A stretch of 53,325 nucleotides of DNA from JBMDXK01 sp048594375 (GTDB lineage Bacteria > Pseudomonadota > Alphaproteobacteria > Rhizobiales > Methylopilaceae), in assembly GCA_048594375.1 (NCBI GenBank), contig JBMDXK010000022.1:1-53325 (forward strand), in the 5' to 3' direction. Shown piece by piece: positions 27,459-36,996 of this stretch (position 1 is its first letter; each line of letters starts with the position of its first letter). The notes under the pieces are model-generated. The model made no database searches. It saw only the letters and a program-made list of their open reading frames with translations, and had not been told where the DNA came from. A program made the translations under genes and the position numbers.

Positions 27459-28607
27459 TCACCAAGCAGCCTGTAACGCTTGTCCGCTTGCAATTTCATA
27501 GATCTTTGCGCGTCCGACCCAAGGCGCAAACGCAGCAGGATCAGCGCCGGTAACCCAGGTTTGCACGTTCATGCCATCAAGGGTTTCACACAGTGCTATA
27601 CGGCGGTGTGGATCAAGATGCGCCACCACCTCATCCAGTAGCAACAGGGGCATAATGCCGGATATGCGCCCGATAAGCTGGGCGTGCGCAAGAATAATGC
27701 CCATGAGCAGAGCTTTTTGCTCGCCAGTGGAACAGCGGGCAGCAGGCACACCATTACAGCCAAACAAAACCACCAGATCGGCTGTTTGAGGCCCTTGAGT
27801 GGCGCGGCCTGCCGCCTTGTCACGCAGCCGGCTAGCTTTCAAAACGTCCAGATAATGATCTTCCAAGCCGGTTGCGCTTTCCGCCAGCACCCGCTCTTCC
27901 ATCCAGCCTTCAATCCGAATATCAGCCCAAGGAAATAACGATTCCGCATCGCGGGTTTCCAGAATCAAGCCTTTCAGCCGCGCCACCGTTTCTGCACGCG
28001 CAGCAGCAACCGCCACTGCCAGCTCGGCAATTTCGCGCTCCAGTGCATCCAACCAGCGCGTATCTAAATGCTGTTCTTCCAGCAACTTGTTGCGTGAGCG
28101 CAAGGCTTTTTCAAACCGGCTGCTGCGCGCAGCATGAGCGGGGTCAATGGCCAGCACTAATCTGTCAAGAAAACGACGGCGATCCCCCGCGGAACCGGAA
28201 AACAGTCCATCCATCGCAGGTGTGAGCCACGTCAGCCGCAGATAATCGGAAAAAGCCACAGGGCTCGGCGCATTTTCCCCCTCAATACGGCAACGGCGCA
28301 AGAAGCCTTCACCTTTCGCTTCAATGCCTGTCCCCAGGGCAGCTTCCCCAAGAGGGCTATCAAGCCGTATGGAAAGCATCCAGCCTTCTGTTGGTTGAGC
28401 CGTTATAGGGATCATTTCCCCTAGTGGGGCGCGCCGCAACCCACGGCCGGGTGTGAATAACGAAAGCGCTTCAAGAATGTTGGTTTTCCCAGCACCATTT
28501 GCCCCCGTCAAAACAACATTCGCGCCTTCCGGCGCGAGTTGAAGTTGCGGATGATTGCGAAAAGCATGGAGTTGCAAACGCTGGATGCTGGTGCGAAACG
28601 GTATCAT
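27459..28607 (-). CDS. recF: DNA replication and repair protein RecF
   Basis: SMC-like ATPase that helps load RecA at single-strand gaps together with RecO and RecR. Walker A is VLTGANGAGKTNILEALSLF near residue 35, the ABC-type signature region is CSTGEQKALLMGIILAHA and Walker B is MPLLLLDEVVAHLDPHRR. 382 residues. The start codon is 20 bases after the dnaN stop, so the pair is co-transcribed. A 210-base gap with no recognised gene separates it from gyrB. Confidence 0.96.
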   Translation of the reverse strand: MIPFRTSIQRLQLHAFRNHPQLQLAPEGANVVLTGANGAGKTNILEALSLFTPGRGLRRAPLGEMIPITAQPTEGWMLSIRLDSPLGEAALGTGIEAKGEGFLRRCRIEGENAPSPVAFSDYLRLTWLTPAMDGLFSGSAGDRRRFLDRLVLAIDPAHAARSSRFEKALRSRNKLLEEQHLDTRWLDALEREIAELAVAVAAARAETVARLKGLILETRDAESLFPWADIRIEGWMEERVLAESATGLEDHYLDVLKASRLRDKAAGRATQGPQTADLVVLFGCNGVPAARCSTGEQKALLMGIILAHAQLIGRISGIMPLLLLDEVVAHLDPHRRIALCETLDGMNVQTWVTGADPAAFAPWVGRAKIYEIASGQALQAAW

Positions 28608-28627
28608 GCCGGCAATCGTGCGCTGCC

Positions 28628-29749
28628 TTAAACGCGCATTGGCATCAGCACGAACAGTGCCGAAGAGCCTGTCTGATCCTGTACCAGTGTCGGGGATCCG
28701 GCATCCGCTAGCTTGAACACAATTGCCTCTGCATCAATCTGGGCTGCAATATCCAGCAAATAACGGGCATTAAAGCCAATTTCCAGTGCGTCAGCAATGT
28801 AGTCCACTTCCAGCTCTTCTGTTGCGCTGCCCGAATCAGGATTGGTCACAGAAAGCACCAGACGGCCATCGCTCAGCGCCAGCTTTACGGCGCGACCACG
28901 ATCCGAAGAAATGGTTGCTACGCGGTCAACCGCTGCGACAAAGATATTTTTTTCCACCACCAACTGTTTGTCATTGTTGGCCGGAATCACGCGGGAATAA
29001 TCCGGGAATGTACCGTCAATCAGCTTGGAGGTAAGAACAATGCCATCAAGCGTAAAACGAATTTTAGAGCTGGAAAGCGCAATTTTTACAATGCCATCGG
29101 GATTTTCAAGCAGACGCAGTACTTCAGAGACGGTTTTGCGCGGCACAATAACGCCGCTCATGGTTTCTGAACCTGAGGGTGCTGGCAACTCCACACGCGC
29201 AAGGCGGTGACCATCGGTTGCAACAGCCCGCAGCATGGTCAGACCATCCACATCCAGCGTGTGCAGATAAATTCCGTTCAGGTAATAGCGGGTTTCTTCG
29301 GTTGAAATGGCAAACTGGGTTTTTTCAATCAGATATTTCAGTTCAGCACTGCCTACTTCAAAAGAAATCGGCAATTCACCGGCAGTCAGGTTGGGGAAAT
29401 CTGCTTCGGGCAAGGTTTGCAATGTAAAGCGCGAACGCCCGGAGCTGACGGTAACAGAGCCGCCACCATCAGCGGCTTGTTCCAAGGTAACTTGGCTGCC
29501 ATCGGAAAGTTTGCGCACGATGTCATAGAGTGTGTGTGCGGGAACCGTGGTTGCTCCTGCAGTTTCAATGGTTGCTTCTACCTGCTCAATCACTTCAAGA
29601 TCCAGGTCGGTTGCCTGAAAATGCAGGTTATTGCCTTCGGCGCGCAGCAGTACGTTGGAAAGTACCGGAATGGTATTGCGGCGTTCAACCACGCGATGCA
29701 CATGGCCAAGTGCTTTTAGCAAAGCGGATCGCTCAAGGGTTACTTTCAT
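28628..29749 (-). CDS. dnaN: DNA polymerase III subunit beta (sliding clamp)
   Basis: Ring-forming processivity clamp. Three tandem clamp folds are visible; the start MKVTLERSALLKALGHVHRVVERRNTIPVLSNVLLRA and the C-terminal PTLVQDQTGSSALFVLMPMRV end are diagnostic (the terminal MPMR loop forms part of the protein-binding pocket). 373 residues. AAGGGG precedes the ATG at 29749. Followed by recF after 20 bases. Confidence 0.98.
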   Translation of the reverse strand: MKVTLERSALLKALGHVHRVVERRNTIPVLSNVLLRAEGNNLHFQATDLDLEVIEQVEATIETAGATTVPAHTLYDIVRKLSDGSQVTLEQAADGGGSVTVSSGRSRFTLQTLPEADFPNLTAGELPISFEVGSAELKYLIEKTQFAISTEETRYYLNGIYLHTLDVDGLTMLRAVATDGHRLARVELPAPSGSETMSGVIVPRKTVSEVLRLLENPDGIVKIALSSSKIRFTLDGIVLTSKLIDGTFPDYSRVIPANNDKQLVVEKNIFVAAVDRVATISSDRGRAVKLALSDGRLVLSVTNPDSGSATEELEVDYIADALEIGFNARYLLDIAAQIDAEAIVFKLADAGSPTLVQDQTGSSALFVLMPMRV

Positions 29750-30243
29750 GGGACAGCCCCTTCATTTCCATAATTGCAGAGTTTCGTGCGCAGAATTGCC
29801 ATTTGAAACTATATCAAAAGACCAGAAAGTGACAGCAAAAGCGACGCTCATAAGGTGCTTTCACCAGAATTTCATTGCAGAATCCTAGAGGGCAATCAGC
29901 ATCATGCAACATAATCATATTCCGCATGCTGAAAACCTCAGATCACCTGCAAAGAATCCTCTTTATCAGGAAAAGGACATTGGCTGGGTTTTTCATAAAT
30001 TGCAAGCCGGGAGAAGCGTAAAAATATCTCCGCTGACATGGCTTTTGGAAAGTTTTTTATTTTTTCCAAAATAAGAAAAGAGGCCAGCCGCAAAAGCCGT
30101 GCCTCTTTATCAAGGAGTGGAATGTATTTTAAATAGAGTGATTTCAATTAAGAATTTCACCTGAAGTCACTATAAATTATTGTTTTTTAACGTAATGGTC
30201 GAGCGAAAATCGTATATACTTTTACTGAAACTGCTCTAAAACC
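29750..30243. other. dnaA-dnaN intergenic region
   Basis: 494 bases between dnaA and dnaN, which read the same way. It contains the dnaA terminator (30077-30108), a second inverted repeat TTTTGGAAA-TTTCCAAAA at 30043-30072 and AT-rich spacer. I found no cluster of DnaA-box-like 9-mers. Short open frames here overlap the hairpins and are not supported. Confidence 0.45.
30077..30108 (-). terminator. Rho-independent terminator after dnaA
   Basis: An 8-bp perfect stem, AAAGAGGC (30077-30084) with GCCTCTTT (30101-30108), holds a loop that contains a further GC-rich pairing. On the minus strand it comes 136 bases after the dnaA stop and is followed by TCTTATTTT. Confidence 0.6.
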
Positions 30244-31740
30244 TTACTCAGAAAGCATCCGGGAAAGCAGATCAATATCGTTTTGCAACGTGGTATCCGC
30301 TTTGAGCAGCGATTCGATTTTTCGCACCGCATGAAGCACGGTTGTATGATCGCGTCCGCCAAAACGGCGGCCAATTTCTGGCAGCGAGCGCAGGGTCAGC
30401 ACTTTTGCAAGATACATGGCAATTTGGCGCGGGCGCACAACGGTGTGCGTACGGCGTGCGGACAGAACATCTGCGCGGGAAACATTGTAATGCCGTGCAA
30501 CAATCCGCTGGATGTCTTCAATTTTGACGCGTTTTGGTTCACGGGTGCGCACCAGATCGCGCAGCGCATTTTCAGCCATTTCCATTGTTACAGGCGCTGC
30601 GGTCAGGGTGTTGTGTGCCAACAGGCGATTGATGGCGCCTTCAAGATCACGGCCATTGGCAGTGATTGTTTGTGCAACATAGGTCATGACGTTGGCGGGC
30701 ATTGAAAATCCGGGATTTTGTTCTTGCGCCACACCAACCCGTGATTTGAGAATATTAAGGCGCAGTTCTTCATCAAGATTGCCCATCTCCACAGAAAGGC
30801 CACCGGCGAGGCGTGAACGCAGACGTTCATCCAGGGTCTCCAGTTCTGCGGAAGGGCGGTCTGCGGCAATGACCACCTGACGGCCTGCATCAATCAGCGC
30901 ATTAAGGGTATGGCCAAATTCCTGACTGACTGTTTTACCTTGCAAGAATTGCACATCATCAATCAGCAGCACATCAATGCCGCGCAGTGTTTCTTTAAAG
31001 GTAAGCGCTGTCTGGGCGCGCAGGGCAGAAACAAAGCCGAACATAAAGCGCTCTGCGGTAAGATACAAAACCCTGCGGCCTGAATCTTCTACTGCGCCGG
31101 CAATCGCGTGCAGGAGATGGGTTTTACCAAGACCAACGGAGGCGTGAATGTAAAGCGGATTAAAGCGAACAGGATCATGCACTTTTGCCTGGGCAACCTG
31201 CATTGCAGCGGCATGAACGAGAGCATTTGAACGCCCAACGAAAAACGTATCAAAATTAAGGCGGCGGTCAATGGGCGAACCAACCAGTGAACCGTTTTGA
31301 AAGGCCTGTTCGCGGTTGGCCGCAGAACTTGTTACCATGGGCGCATGGATTTCAGGCTGCGCCAATGGCGCAGGAGTATGTGCCTGACGGGGCGCCGCAG
31401 TTTCTGCCGCGGGAACAGACGCGAGTTTTACGCCGGCCGTACGCACGCTGAGCGAGACATGTTTGATTTCTTCCATTTCACTGGAAAAGATGCGGATCAT
31501 GCGGTCGGCATAATGGGATTGAATCCAGCTTTTCAGAAATTTTGTAGGCACAGAAAGAAACGCGGTTTCACCGTGTACACGATCCAGTTCCATGCGGGTG
31601 AACCAGCTGGAGTAAACGTCTTCACCCAGTTCTGTTTTCAACCGGCTGCGAATCCGCTCCCAGGCATCATTTGCGGAGTGCGTATTCACAGCGTGCGCTG
31701 CAGGATCGAGAACAATTTTTTCGGCGTGGGGCGCAAACAT
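30244..31740 (-). CDS. dnaA: Chromosomal replication initiator DnaA
   Basis: Binds oriC and melts it for replication. Domain I is at the N-terminus (WERIRSRLKTELGEDVYSSWFTRMELD); a Pro/Ala-rich domain II linker spans about 95-160; the AAA+ domain III starts LNFDTFFVGRSNALVHAAA with Walker A ASVGLGKTHLLHAI and Walker B VLLIDDVQFLQGK, and domain IV ends with the DnaA signature SLPEIGRRFGGRDHTTVLHAVRKIE, which reads the DnaA box. Walker A begins ASVG rather than the usual GGVG, a conservative change upstream of the lysine. About 498 residues. AAGGAGG lies 5 bases before the ATG at 31740, so I reject the upstream start at 31779. Confidence 0.98.
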   Translation of the reverse strand: MFAPHAEKIVLDPAAHAVNTHSANDAWERIRSRLKTELGEDVYSSWFTRMELDRVHGETAFLSVPTKFLKSWIQSHYADRMIRIFSSEMEEIKHVSLSVRTAGVKLASVPAAETAAPRQAHTPAPLAQPEIHAPMVTSSAANREQAFQNGSLVGSPIDRRLNFDTFFVGRSNALVHAAAMQVAQAKVHDPVRFNPLYIHASVGLGKTHLLHAIAGAVEDSGRRVLYLTAERFMFGFVSALRAQTALTFKETLRGIDVLLIDDVQFLQGKTVSQEFGHTLNALIDAGRQVVIAADRPSAELETLDERLRSRLAGGLSVEMGNLDEELRLNILKSRVGVAQEQNPGFSMPANVMTYVAQTITANGRDLEGAINRLLAHNTLTAAPVTMEMAENALRDLVRTREPKRVKIEDIQRIVARHYNVSRADVLSARRTHTVVRPRQIAMYLAKVLTLRSLPEIGRRFGGRDHTTVLHAVRKIESLLKADTTLQNDIDLLSRMLSE

Positions 31741-32777
31741 TGTGGCCTCCTTATTGGTTTTAGCGGATAAAAATTTCAAAAAGACGCACTGCGAGTGCGG
31801 GTTTCAAAAAAGGGTTCGCAGCATTACCGTGCGGATTAGGGGTGCCGTAAGGATGCTGCATGTGGCAAAGAATGACCGTGCGTATTGTGAATGTTTAAAC
31901 ACAAAAATTCTTGCCTGAGCCAAGCCATAAGCTATCCTTTGTTCAGTGTTCTGCGATTGAGGCATCCATTCCCAATAAATTGGCGAGTGGCGTATGCAGT
32001 GGTGTAACCGCAATACTTTTAATGCAAAAGGCATGTTTGTACCTTCTTCTTTAAAAGCATTTTTAACCTTCCACGGCAACAGAAAAACCTATCATATTTT
32101 AGCAATATGATGCGCTCGGCTGTGCTTTCTTGAGAGAGCGTGGGAGGATGTCTCCGCTGCGATGGGCACAGATAAGCAGTCTGGTGGACATGATGCAAGC
32201 CTTCAAATTTACGATTCGCGGCAACCTTTCCCTTGACTCATGCACAGGCTGGATGATTCATCCTCTTGCAATATCCCGCAAACGCCTGACTCTGCGTGAA
32301 ATTTGTTTTTTTGTTGCAAGGGATATTTTTTTTCATCAATCCTTGAAAAAATGTCTGCGATGGCGCTTTTTTGCGGCTCATTTGCAAAGTTGAAATCATT
32401 TCCAAAAGCGTATTGCCTTTAAGTTTTTGATATAATTGAATAATTTATGCTCACATGCCATAAAGTGTATGAGTCAATTTTTGCGCATAGCGTCAAGTTC
32501 TTTTCAGAGTTACGCACTGCTTATCCAAGGCTGTTTTTCCTTCAGAGTAAAAAAAGTGTTAATCATGTGCGGGCTATAATAAAATGGGGCAAAGCGCACT
32601 GTATTTAAAAGAAAAAATCAAAACGAGACAGTAAAAACTATGAGCAGGAAATATGCCTGTACAGCCATTTTTGCATATTCCAAGCGTTTCCTGCAAAGGC
32701 ACACGGGGCGGTAAAAACAAAAGGATGCGCCCATGCGCACCCCATGCTGTTCTTTGTTGGCGTAGAAAAAATAAAAA
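31741..32777. other. 1-kb non-coding region upstream of dnaA
   Basis: The longest gap in the window that still lies between housekeeping genes. It must contain the dnaA promoter and the aroB terminator. I searched it for the 9-mer TTATNCACA and its complement: only partial matches occur (TGTGGCAAA near 31861, TTATCCAAG near 32521), not a cluster. The stretch from about 32300 to 32620 is AT-rich with runs of T. Open frames are short, lack ribosome binding sites and have unlikely composition. Whether part of oriC lies here cannot be decided by eye; in many alphaproteobacteria it is near hemE instead. Confidence 0.5.
32713..32742 (-). terminator. Rho-independent terminator after aroB
   Basis: On the minus strand GGGTGCGC pairs with GCGCATCC (one G-T pair, 4-base loop; plus-strand arms 32723-32730 and 32735-32742) and is followed by TTTTGTTTTT. 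It lies about 35 bases after the aroB stop. Confidence 0.7.
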
Positions 32778-33899
32778 TCAGCCCATTTCGGCTTGCAGGA
32801 AGTCAAAAACCGCTTCGGCAGGCACATCTTCCGCAAGGAAGCTTTGTCCGATTCCGCGGGCAAGAATAAAATTGAACTTGCCTTGGCTTACTTTCTTATC
32901 TTGTTTCATCAGCTCCATAAGCTGTTCAACCGAGGGAAGATCGCCCGGAATATCCTGAATGTGGGTTGGCAATCCGACGGCTGTAAGATGTGCAGCCACG
33001 CGTTCTGCATCTGCAGAGGAGCATAAACCGAGCGCCACTGAGAATCGGAAAGCCAGCGCCATGCCAATAGCGACTCCCTCGCCATGCACGAGACGGGTGC
33101 CATCATACCAGACGGCGGCCTCCAGCGCGTGGCCAAAGGTATGTCCCAGATTGAGCAGGGCGCGCTCGCCGGTTTCTTTTTCATCGCGCATGACAATGGC
33201 GGCTTTTGCGGCGCAGCTGGTGGCGATGGCCTGTTGGCACGCCGCGCCGCGCGCAAACACCTCTGCATGGTGTTCTTCCAGCCACGCAAAGAATGCAGCA
33301 TCGTTGATGAGGCCGTATTTGGCCACTTCTGCATAGCCTGCACGAAATTCCCTTGGGGCAAGCGTATGGAGCGTTTGCGGATCAATCAGCACAAGAGAGG
33401 GTTGATGGAATGCCCCGATTAAATTTTTGCCAAAAGCCGTGTTGATGCCGGTTTTGCCTCCGACGGAAGAATCAACCTGCGCCAGGAGGCTGGTGGGGAT
33501 CTGCACCACGCGGACACCGCGGCGCACAATGGCGGCTGCAAAGCCGGTGAGATCGCCAATAACGCCTCCTCCCAGAGCAACAACACAGTCTCCTCGCTCA
33601 ATGCGCGCTTCCAGGAGGTCTGAACACAGCTGCTCAAGGTGGGCAAAGCTTTTGGTTTTTTCACCCGGTGGCAGCACAAAGGAATGTCCTTTGAGTTGAG
33701 CGGCCTTGCAGCTTTGCACCACTGTATCCAGATGGCCGCTTGCCGCAACATTTTCATCGGTGACAATGGCGACTGTATTGGCGCCCATGGCTTTGAGTCT
33801 TATTCCCACTTCGCCCAAAATATTGTTTTCAATATCAATGGCATAATTCCGGTTGCCTTCAAGCCGGACAGGAACGGTGGCGCGGGATGGCGTACGCAT
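32778..33899 (-). CDS. aroB: 3-dehydroquinate synthase
   Basis: Second step of the shikimate pathway: cyclises DAHP to 3-dehydroquinate using NAD and a divalent metal. NAD-binding VALGGGVIGDLTGFAAA, the substrate loop PTSLLAQVDSSVGGKTGIN, FRAGYAEVAKYGLI and the metal ligands in LLNLGHTFGHALEA and HGEGVAIGM are all present. 373 residues. It lies 39 bases downstream of aroK, the usual alphaproteobacterial aroK-aroB pair. Confidence 0.97.
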   Translation of the reverse strand: MRTPSRATVPVRLEGNRNYAIDIENNILGEVGIRLKAMGANTVAIVTDENVAASGHLDTVVQSCKAAQLKGHSFVLPPGEKTKSFAHLEQLCSDLLEARIERGDCVVALGGGVIGDLTGFAAAIVRRGVRVVQIPTSLLAQVDSSVGGKTGINTAFGKNLIGAFHQPSLVLIDPQTLHTLAPREFRAGYAEVAKYGLINDAAFFAWLEEHHAEVFARGAACQQAIATSCAAKAAIVMRDEKETGERALLNLGHTFGHALEAAVWYDGTRLVHGEGVAIGMALAFRFSVALGLCSSADAERVAAHLTAVGLPTHIQDIPGDLPSVEQLMELMKQDKKVSQGKFNFILARGIGQSFLAEDVPAEAVFDFLQAEMG

Positions 33900-33938
33900 G
33901 GCAGGAGTCTCATATTATGTTTTCAAAAAGGGTCAGGC

Positions 33939-34571
33939 TTAGGGAACGGCAGGCGCTGCGGAATAAAAATGGCGATCCAGAGCGTGCAGCACATCTTCCA
34001 GCACCACATGGTGGGGGCTATCAACGGATTTTACTTCCACATCGGCCAGTGCATAAAAAGGTTCGCGCTCGCGTAACAGGCGGCGCAAGGTGCCTTCAGG
34101 ATCCGGGGTTTGCAAAAGCGGGCGGGTTGCGCGTTTGCGCACACGCCGCATGAGGACATCGGCAGGAGAATTGAGCCAGAGTGAAATCCCGTGTTCTGTT
34201 ATGGCGGTACGGGTTTCGGGATTCATCCATGCGCCGCCGCCGGTGGCAACAATGGAAGGCCCGTCTTCCAGCAGACGGTTGATAACCCTTGCTTCGCCCG
34301 CGCGGAAATATTCTTCGCCATGTTCGGCAAAAATATCAGTGATGGGCATTCCGGCAGCTTTTTCAATTTCGGTATCGGCATCCACGAAGGGGAGGTTCAG
34401 AACATGGGCGAGTCGTTTGCCGATGGAGGATTTTCCTGCTCCCATCATTCCGATAAGCACAAGTGTGCGTTCGGAAAGGCGCGCGCGAATCCGGTCGAGC
34501 AGTGCTGCGTCAAAGTCAGGCAGATTCTCAAAGGAGCTGTGATCGGGTGACAGGAAGGCCTCCATGGTCAT
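33939..34571 (-). CDS. aroK: Shikimate kinase
   Basis: Phosphorylates shikimate at the 3-OH with ATP. P-loop GMMGAGKSSIGKRLA (Lys47), shikimate-binding FVDADTEIEKAAGM, and IVATGGGAWMN and RPLL (lid and adenine region) are visible. 210 residues, with an N-terminal extension of about 33 residues before the P-loop strand and a short C-terminal tail, as in alphaproteobacteria. Divergent from the small membrane ORF and xerD. Confidence 0.95.
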   Translation of the reverse strand: MTMEAFLSPDHSSFENLPDFDAALLDRIRARLSERTLVLIGMMGAGKSSIGKRLAHVLNLPFVDADTEIEKAAGMPITDIFAEHGEEYFRAGEARVINRLLEDGPSIVATGGGAWMNPETRTAITEHGISLWLNSPADVLMRRVRKRATRPLLQTPDPEGTLRRLLREREPFYALADVEVKSVDSPHHVVLEDVLHALDRHFYSAAPAVP

Positions 34572-34697
34572 AAAAATTTATGCCACCATATAAACGATAT
34601 AAATTTGAGTGCGCAAGCGTTCCTGATACGGTTTATAAATGTTATGCTGCTGATATAGGCGCAGATCTGCCAATCATTTCGCTACAAGGCACGCGCC

Positions 34698-34853
34698 ATG
34701 ACGCCCATCATGCCCAGTTTTTTCCGGTTTTTGCGGGTTTCTGTCCTCGCAATAGCAGGAATCATTGCGGCATTATGGATGCTGGCCACCTTTGTGGAAC
34801 CGCAGCCGCGTCCTGTGTCGGTTACAATCCCTGTAGGAGTGAGTATCCCATGA
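34698..34853 (+). CDS. 51-residue single-span membrane protein coupled to xerD
   Basis: A short frame not obvious by length alone: MTPIMPSFFRFLRVSVLAIA begins it, the hydrophobic helix runs from LRVSVLAIAGIIAALWMLATF, and the tail is Pro/Val-rich (PQPRPVSVTIPVG). AAGG lies 8 bases upstream of the ATG, and the stop TGA overlaps the xerD ATG (ATGA), a strong sign of translational coupling. I do not recognise the family; small ORFs at this position upstream of xerD are seen in other alphaproteobacteria. One predicted helix, N-terminus basic, so the tail probably faces the periplasm. Confidence 0.6.
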   Translation: MTPIMPSFFRFLRVSVLAIAGIIAALWMLATFVEPQPRPVSVTIPVGVSIP

Positions 34854-35791
34854 GCATTCCGGCTGCCCGTGCTATCAGCCTTTTTCTGGATATGCAGTCT
34901 GCCGAACGCGGCGCGGCGCGTAATACGCTGGAATCGTATCGGCGTGATCTGGAAGATTACTGTGATTTTCTTGGCTGTCATGGGAAAAACCCTTTAGATG
35001 CGGCCACGGACGATATTCGCGCATGGCTGGAAGATTTGCATGGCCGCGGTTTTAAAGCCACCACAACGGCGCGCCGTCTTTCCGCTATCCGGCAGTTCCA
35101 CCGCTTTCTTTATACGGATAACTTCCGTAAAGAAGACCCCAGCACGGTGCTGGAAGGGCCTCGCCGCCAGCGCGCTGTTCCCAAAGTGCTGTCCATGGCA
35201 GATGTGGAATGCTTGCTGAACAGCGTTGCGGAAGGAATCAACAATGGTGAGCGTCCTTTAGGGGAACGGTACCGCTCGGCGCGGATGGCGGCTCTGTTGG
35301 AAGTGCTGTATGCAACGGGGTTGCGTGTTTCCGAACTCATCAGCTTGCCCCGTACGGCCGCCAGCAGCGATGCGCGGGTGCTGATTGTCATGGGCAAAGG
35401 CAATAAGGAACGCATGGTGCCTTTAACGCCCAAGGCGCGTGAGGCAATGGCCGTTTATCTGGAAATGGCAGTTGCGGTTAGCCCGAAAAGCCGTAGCAAA
35501 TGGTTATTTCCGGCGCAAAGCCAGAGCGGTTATATGACGCGGCAGGCTTTCGGGCGGGATTTAAAAGAAACGGCATTGCGTGCCGGTCTTTCTCCGGCGC
35601 AGGTATCGCCGCATGTGTTGCGCCATGCTTTTGCCAGCCATTTGTTGCATAATGGGGCAGATTTGCGCACGGTTCAGCATCTGTTGGGTCATGCGGATAT
35701 TGCCACAACCCAGATTTATACGCATGTTCTGGATGAGCGTTTAACGCGCATGGTGCAGGATTTGCATCCTTTGGCACAGGAAACAGACTAA
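34850..35791 (+). CDS. xerD: Tyrosine recombinase XerD
   Basis: Site-specific recombinase that, with XerC at dif under FtsK control, resolves chromosome dimers. The N-terminal SAM-like core-binding domain (about 5-100: NTLESYRRDLEDYCDFLG, ATDDIRAWLEDLH) is followed by the catalytic domain with Arg in YATGLRVSELISL, the Lys in MGKGNKERMVPL, the box II HVLRHAFASHLLHNGADLR, His in LLGHADIATTQIYTHV and the nucleophilic Tyr there. 313 residues. The start at 34850 is preferred because an upstream in-frame extension has no family homology and reads through the small ORF. accA follows after 144 bases with no gene in between. Confidence 0.94.
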   Translation: MSIPAARAISLFLDMQSAERGAARNTLESYRRDLEDYCDFLGCHGKNPLDAATDDIRAWLEDLHGRGFKATTTARRLSAIRQFHRFLYTDNFRKEDPSTVLEGPRRQRAVPKVLSMADVECLLNSVAEGINNGERPLGERYRSARMAALLEVLYATGLRVSELISLPRTAASSDARVLIVMGKGNKERMVPLTPKAREAMAVYLEMAVAVSPKSRSKWLFPAQSQSGYMTRQAFGRDLKETALRAGLSPAQVSPHVLRHAFASHLLHNGADLRTVQHLLGHADIATTQIYTHVLDERLTRMVQDLHPLAQETD

Positions 35792-35935
35792 AAAGCCGTT
35801 GTTTTTGGGTAAAGCGGGGTAGGTTTTACACCCAAGGGCTTGACTCTTTGAGCGCAGCCGCGCAGTTTGCGAGCAATTGAAGTGTGCGTATTTCATGCGC
35901 GTTTGTTTTCATTTTCGTGAGGGTTCTTTCGTCCC

Positions 35936-36889
35936 ATGCGCCATTATCTTGATTTTGAAAAACCTGTTGCCGAGCTGGAAGCCAAGGTTGAAGAGTTGCG
36001 AGCGCTTTCTCCCGATAGCGATGCTGTGGGCATTCAGGATGAAATCAGCCGGCTGCAAAGCCGCGCAGAAGATACGCTCCTCAAGCTTTATTCCGAGCTA
36101 TCCCCGTGGCAGAAAACACAAGTGGCGCGGCACCCCAACCGGCCACATTTCAAAGACTATATCAATGCGTTGATTGAAGAATTTACACCGCTGGCGGGTG
36201 ACCGTGTGTTTGGCGAAGATGAAGCTATTGTCGCAGGTCTTGGCCGTTTTCGCGGTGCGCCGGTGTTGGTCATGGGTCATGAGCGTGGCTCGGATACGGA
36301 AAGCCGTCTGCGCCATAATTTTGGCATGGCGCGTCCAGAAGGCTACCGCAAGGCCGTGCGTCTTTATGAAATGGCAGATCGTTTTGGCCTACCGGTAATT
36401 ACCTTTGTGGATACAGCCGGTGCCTATCCGGGAATTGGCGCGGAAGAGCGCGGTCAGGCGGAAGCCATTGCCCGTTCCACCGATTGCGCCTTGGGTCTGG
36501 GTGTACCGTCTGTTGCAATTATTATTGGCGAAGGTGGTTCTGGCGGTGCAATTGCCATTGCTGCGGCTAACAGGGTGTTTATGCTGCAAAATTCCATTTA
36601 CAGCGTTATTTCACCGGAAGGCGCGGCTTCCATTCTGTGGCGGGATGCCTCCCGCGCACAAGAAGCCGCCACAAATATGAAGATCACCGCCGACGATTTG
36701 CTTGGCATGAAAATCATTGATGGCATTATAGAAGAACCGCTTGGCGGCGCGCACCGTCTGCCTGAAGCAACGTATGAGGCGGTATCCCGCGTCATCAGTG
36801 ATTCGCTGCTGGAGTTCGCAGGGCTTTCCGCGCAGCAAATCCGCCAGCAGCGGCGTGAAAAATTTCTTGCCATCGGCCGCCACTTGTGA
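35936..36889 (+). CDS. accA: Acetyl-CoA carboxylase carboxyltransferase alpha subunit
   Basis: Alpha half of the carboxyltransferase that makes malonyl-CoA for fatty acid synthesis, working with AccD. Signatures are WQKTQVARHPNRPHFKDYINALIEEFTPLAGDR, GHERGSDTESRLRHNFGMARPEGYRKAVRL, FVDTAGAYPGIGAEERGQAEAIA and GEGGSGGAIAIA (acyl-CoA binding oxyanion loops). 317 residues, starting at MRHYLDFEKP. In alphaproteobacteria the order xerD-accA-L,D-transpeptidase recurs. Confidence 0.97.
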   Translation: MRHYLDFEKPVAELEAKVEELRALSPDSDAVGIQDEISRLQSRAEDTLLKLYSELSPWQKTQVARHPNRPHFKDYINALIEEFTPLAGDRVFGEDEAIVAGLGRFRGAPVLVMGHERGSDTESRLRHNFGMARPEGYRKAVRLYEMADRFGLPVITFVDTAGAYPGIGAEERGQAEAIARSTDCALGLGVPSVAIIIGEGGSGGAIAIAAANRVFMLQNSIYSVISPEGAASILWRDASRAQEAATNMKITADDLLGMKIIDGIIEEPLGGAHRLPEATYEAVSRVISDSLLEFAGLSAQQIRQQRREKFLAIGRHL

Positions 36890-36996
36890 GACCTTTTTGC
36901 CGCAAAGATACCTCTTTTTGTTAAGGGGTTTGTAATCTTAATAGCGCTTAAATAGACTCGTGCGAGTTTTCATAAAGAGCGTAAAGGACATTGCGG

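Noticed and set aside
31804..32079. A 91-codon minus-strand frame upstream of dnaA
   Set aside because: Lies in the dnaA leader, lacks a ribosome binding site and contains no motif.
34580..34849. Extension of xerD to an upstream ATG
   Set aside because: The added 90 residues have no family similarity and read over the small membrane ORF; the coupled ATG at 34850 is the better start.
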